A stretch of 36,273 nucleotides of DNA from Chlorobium sp. (GTDB lineage: Bacteria; Bacteroidota; Chlorobiia; Chlorobiales; Chlorobiaceae): assembly GCA_013203905.1 (NCBI GenBank), contig JABMPC010000007.1:1-36273 (forward strand), given 5' to 3'. Positions within the stretch are counted from its first letter, which is position 1; each line of letters starts with the position of its first letter. The notes beneath the pieces are model-generated. The model was given only the letters and a program-made list of their open reading frames with translations. It had not been told where the DNA came from and ran no database searches. Below, one piece after another: positions 34,638 through 36,273 of this stretch. The translations under genes were made by a program, and so were the position numbers.

Positions 34638-35057
34638 AAGCTGAAACCGCAAGTGTGCAGTCGCTGCAGGGCCTTTCGGCTCTGCAGAGGAAAGTCCGAA
34701 CTTCATAGGGCAGGGTGCCGGTCGAGAGAGCCGAAAGGCCCTCAAGCCCGGGCAGGTCGGCGCAAGCCGGTCCTGACAGAGAGCGCAGCAGAAAGCAGAC
34801 CGCTCCGGGAAACCGGAGTAAGGGTGAAACGGCGGTGTAAGAGACCACCAGGCATTCCGGTAACGGGATGCGCTATGCAAACCTCCCCGAAGCAAGGCCG
34901 AATAGGAAAGCTTTTCCCCAAAAGGAAAGAGGGCGGCCCGCCCGATTCCGCAAGGAGAGTTTTCGGGTAGGCCGCATCAGATAAATGACTGCAGTTTCAT
35001 CCGGCACGCCGGATGATTCACAGAATTCGGCTTACATCTTCGGTTTCGGCTTTTTTT
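34638..35057 (+). ncRNA. rnpB: RNase P RNA (class A)
   Basis: The catalytic RNA of tRNA 5' maturation. Universally conserved blocks are present: GAGGAAAGTCCGAACTTC near 34686 (P4 5' strand and CR-I), GGGTGAAACGGCGGTGTAAG and AGACCACCAG at ~34823-34852, and CAGAATTCGGCTTAC at ~35021-35035 (P4 3' strand and CR-V). The ends pair to form P1: AAGCTGAAACCG (34638-34649) with CGGTTTCGGCTT (35041-35052). Seven T's follow (35051-35057), so P1 plus the T-run probably doubles as terminator. Exact ends are estimates. Confidence 0.95.
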
Positions 35058-35059
35058 AT

Positions 35060-35251
35060 TCAGCCATCCTCAGGGCTCACCTCCACTGAAGGGACCCCCG
35101 TATCAGAAATCCTGACGCTGACAGCCACCGGCTTGCAGCAGACCGCACAGTCTTCCGTATACTCCTGATTCCCCGCTCCGCAGTCAATCTCCAATTCCAT
35201 CAGCTCTCCACAAAATGGACAGGGCACAGAAACCGTTTCAAGCATATTCAT
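35060..35251 (-). CDS. CPXCG-motif cysteine-rich small protein
   Basis: This 63-aa protein has CPFCG (11-15) and a distal DCAVCCKPV (~35-42), which together give a four-cysteine zinc-binding ribbon as in the CPXCG-motif family. Function unknown. Its ATG overlaps the ybeY stop (ATGA), so it is translationally coupled to ybeY. The ATG two codons on (residue 3) is an alternative start. The convergent rnpB ends 3 bp beyond its stop. Confidence 0.85.
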   Translation of the reverse strand: MNMLETVSVPCPFCGELMELEIDCGAGNQEYTEDCAVCCKPVAVSVRISDTGVPSVEVSPEDG

Positions 35252-35682
35252 ACCAGACTCCTCTTTTCTGTTGATGAAACACCTATGAGATACCGATCCT
35301 CTTTCCTGCGCATCCCCTCCCTCTCTTCCGGGCTCCCGTCATCATAGCCAAGAAGATGCAATACTGAATGAATGGTGACCCGAAGAAGCTCCTGCTCAAA
35401 CCCGCTTTTGAAACGCACCGCATTGCGGGACACTTCATCCAGCGACACATAAAACTCACCCTCCACATCAAGCCCCTCACTGTAAGGGAAAGTCACTGTA
35501 TCGGTATCATAATCATGGCCGAGAAACTCCCTGTTGACGCGGCGCATCATGCGTCCGCCGCAATAAATGGCATCAACTGAAACCGCTCTGGCGCCCTCCC
35601 GAAAGAGCACCAGCCGGACAGCCTTTTTCAGCTTTGCCAGAGGAATCTGGCGACGGGTTGTATTGTGCAGACGAATCGGCAT
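35248..35682 (-). CDS. ybeY: Endoribonuclease YbeY (16S rRNA maturation factor)
   Basis: This 144-aa protein has the YbeY order: INREFLG-type helix (VNREFLGHDYDTDTVTFPY), GEFYVSLDEV, then the metal site HSVLHLLGYDD (H105, H109). The third ligand position, His in E. coli, is Asp here (D115), so the site reads H-x3-H-x5-D. YbeY takes part in 16S rRNA 3' processing and ribosome quality control. ATG 35682 starts 4 bp after the hflX stop; a TTG at 35697 would overlap hflX by 11 nt. Confidence 0.93.
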   Translation of the reverse strand: MPIRLHNTTRRQIPLAKLKKAVRLVLFREGARAVSVDAIYCGGRMMRRVNREFLGHDYDTDTVTFPYSEGLDVEGEFYVSLDEVSRNAVRFKSGFEQELLRVTIHSVLHLLGYDDGSPEEREGMRRKEDRYLIGVSSTEKRSLV

Positions 35683-35686
35683 GGCT

Positions 35687-36273
35687 CTATATGGCAAGAT
35701 GACCTGTCAGGGCGTCAATATGCTTCAGGCTGTTCTTGTGCACCTGAAAGGTCAGCTCAATATTCTCATCAATACACTGCCGGTCAGTCACCTCCGCATG
35801 CTCGTACAGATAGCCTATCAGTTTGTAATCGGCCACATGAACCCTGATTTTTCGCTCCGTATAGTCGCGCGCTACATGCTCGGCAATGCGAAGGCGCAAC
35901 TCGGAAAGATTGATGCCGCGCGCAGCGGAAATGAACACAGCATCAGGATATCGTGCCCGAAGAGTCAACAGAGTCGCAGGATCCTCAAGCGCATCAATTT
36001 TGTTGAACACCTCTATGGTGTTCGGATGGCTGACTCCTATCTCGCGAAGGGTACTTTCCACAACCCTCATCTGCTCCTCAAAGCCCGGATGGCTGAGGTC
36101 AATGACATGAAGCAGAAAATCCGCCTGCAGAACCTCGTCAAGGGTTGAGCGGAAACTCTCAACCAGCGTATGAGGAAGCTTGCGGATAAAACCGACCGTG
36201 TCGGAAAGCAGCACAAGCTTGTTGATTTTCAGCTCCAGCCTTCGGGTTTTAGTATCAAGGGTAGCAAACAGCC
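35687..36273 (-). CDS. hflX: GTPase HflX, C-terminal part (5' end beyond window)
   Basis: The frame enters at the window edge with LFATLDTKTRRL, then DTVGFIRKLPHTLVESFRSTLDE (G3 region and the HflX signature), FNKID (G4) and a G5-like SAARG, ending in an HflX C-terminal domain. HflX binds the 50S subunit and rescues stalled or heat-damaged ribosomes. About 195 residues are visible; the N-terminal domain and the P-loop lie outside. It is followed by ybeY after 4 bp, so the two genes probably share a transcript. Confidence 0.94.
   Translation of the reverse strand, partial: LFATLDTKTRRLELKINKLVLLSDTVGFIRKLPHTLVESFRSTLDEVLQADFLLHVIDLSHPGFEEQMRVVESTLREIGVSHPNTIEVFNKIDALEDPATLLTLRARYPDAVFISAARGINLSELRLRIAEHVARDYTERKIRVHVADYKLIGYLYEHAEVTDRQCIDENIELTFQVHKNSLKHIDALTGHLAI

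Overview
The window looks like chromosome of a Gram-negative bacterium of the Chlorobi (green sulfur bacteria) type. Outer-membrane genes (lpxD, a TolC-family protein, an OmpA-type lipoprotein) show a Gram-negative envelope. The Chlorobi placement is an inference from overall protein character, including a B12-binding radical SAM protein resembling the BchQ/BchR bacteriochlorophyll methyltransferases, and was not tested by a search. Almost everything is compact housekeeping sequence.

Layout. 1-313: the end of ispD and a tRNA-Met. 314-2933: an accessory segment with a radical SAM/SPASM peptide maturase (906-2435) and, 47 bp later, a small Cys-rich probable precursor peptide (2483-2752) with three CxC clusters and a very strong ribosome binding site. 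A 48-nt perfect hairpin follows, then a decayed copy of the tRNA-Met 3' end. This is best read as a compact RiPP (ribosomally made, modified peptide) cassette sitting between a tRNA gene and a copy of its 3' end. 2937-5048: tRNA-Gly, a MenI-like thioesterase and the B12 radical SAM protein. 5116-13905 (minus strand): aspS, dnaX, a UMF1-type transporter, purQ, purS, pssA, panB and a LipM-like acyltransferase, many with overlapping or closely spaced ends. dnaX carries an A10 run that is a likely slippage site for making the short gamma form.

13906-23478 (plus strand): CoA-binding protein, ddl, TPR protein, then a tripartite export operon (TolC, HlyD-type adaptor, one ABC ATPase, two FtsX-like permeases), an OmpA-type lipoprotein and an NTF2-like protein. 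23515-24567: lpxD on the minus strand. 24761-28715 (plus): prs, rplY, an unusual DppC-like permease, a NUDIX hydrolase and a small unknown protein. 28696-30972 (minus): comEC, divergent from metF (30997-31866). 31892-33160 (minus): lysA. 33317-35057 (plus): rpmG, tRNA-Leu, a coiled-coil zinc-ribbon protein and RNase P RNA. 35060-36273 (minus): a CPXCG protein, ybeY and the 3' part of hflX.

The most likely undescribed system is the radical SAM/Cys-rich peptide pair at 906-2752. No exporter or protease gene adjoins it, so export and leader removal, if they occur, must be supplied from elsewhere.
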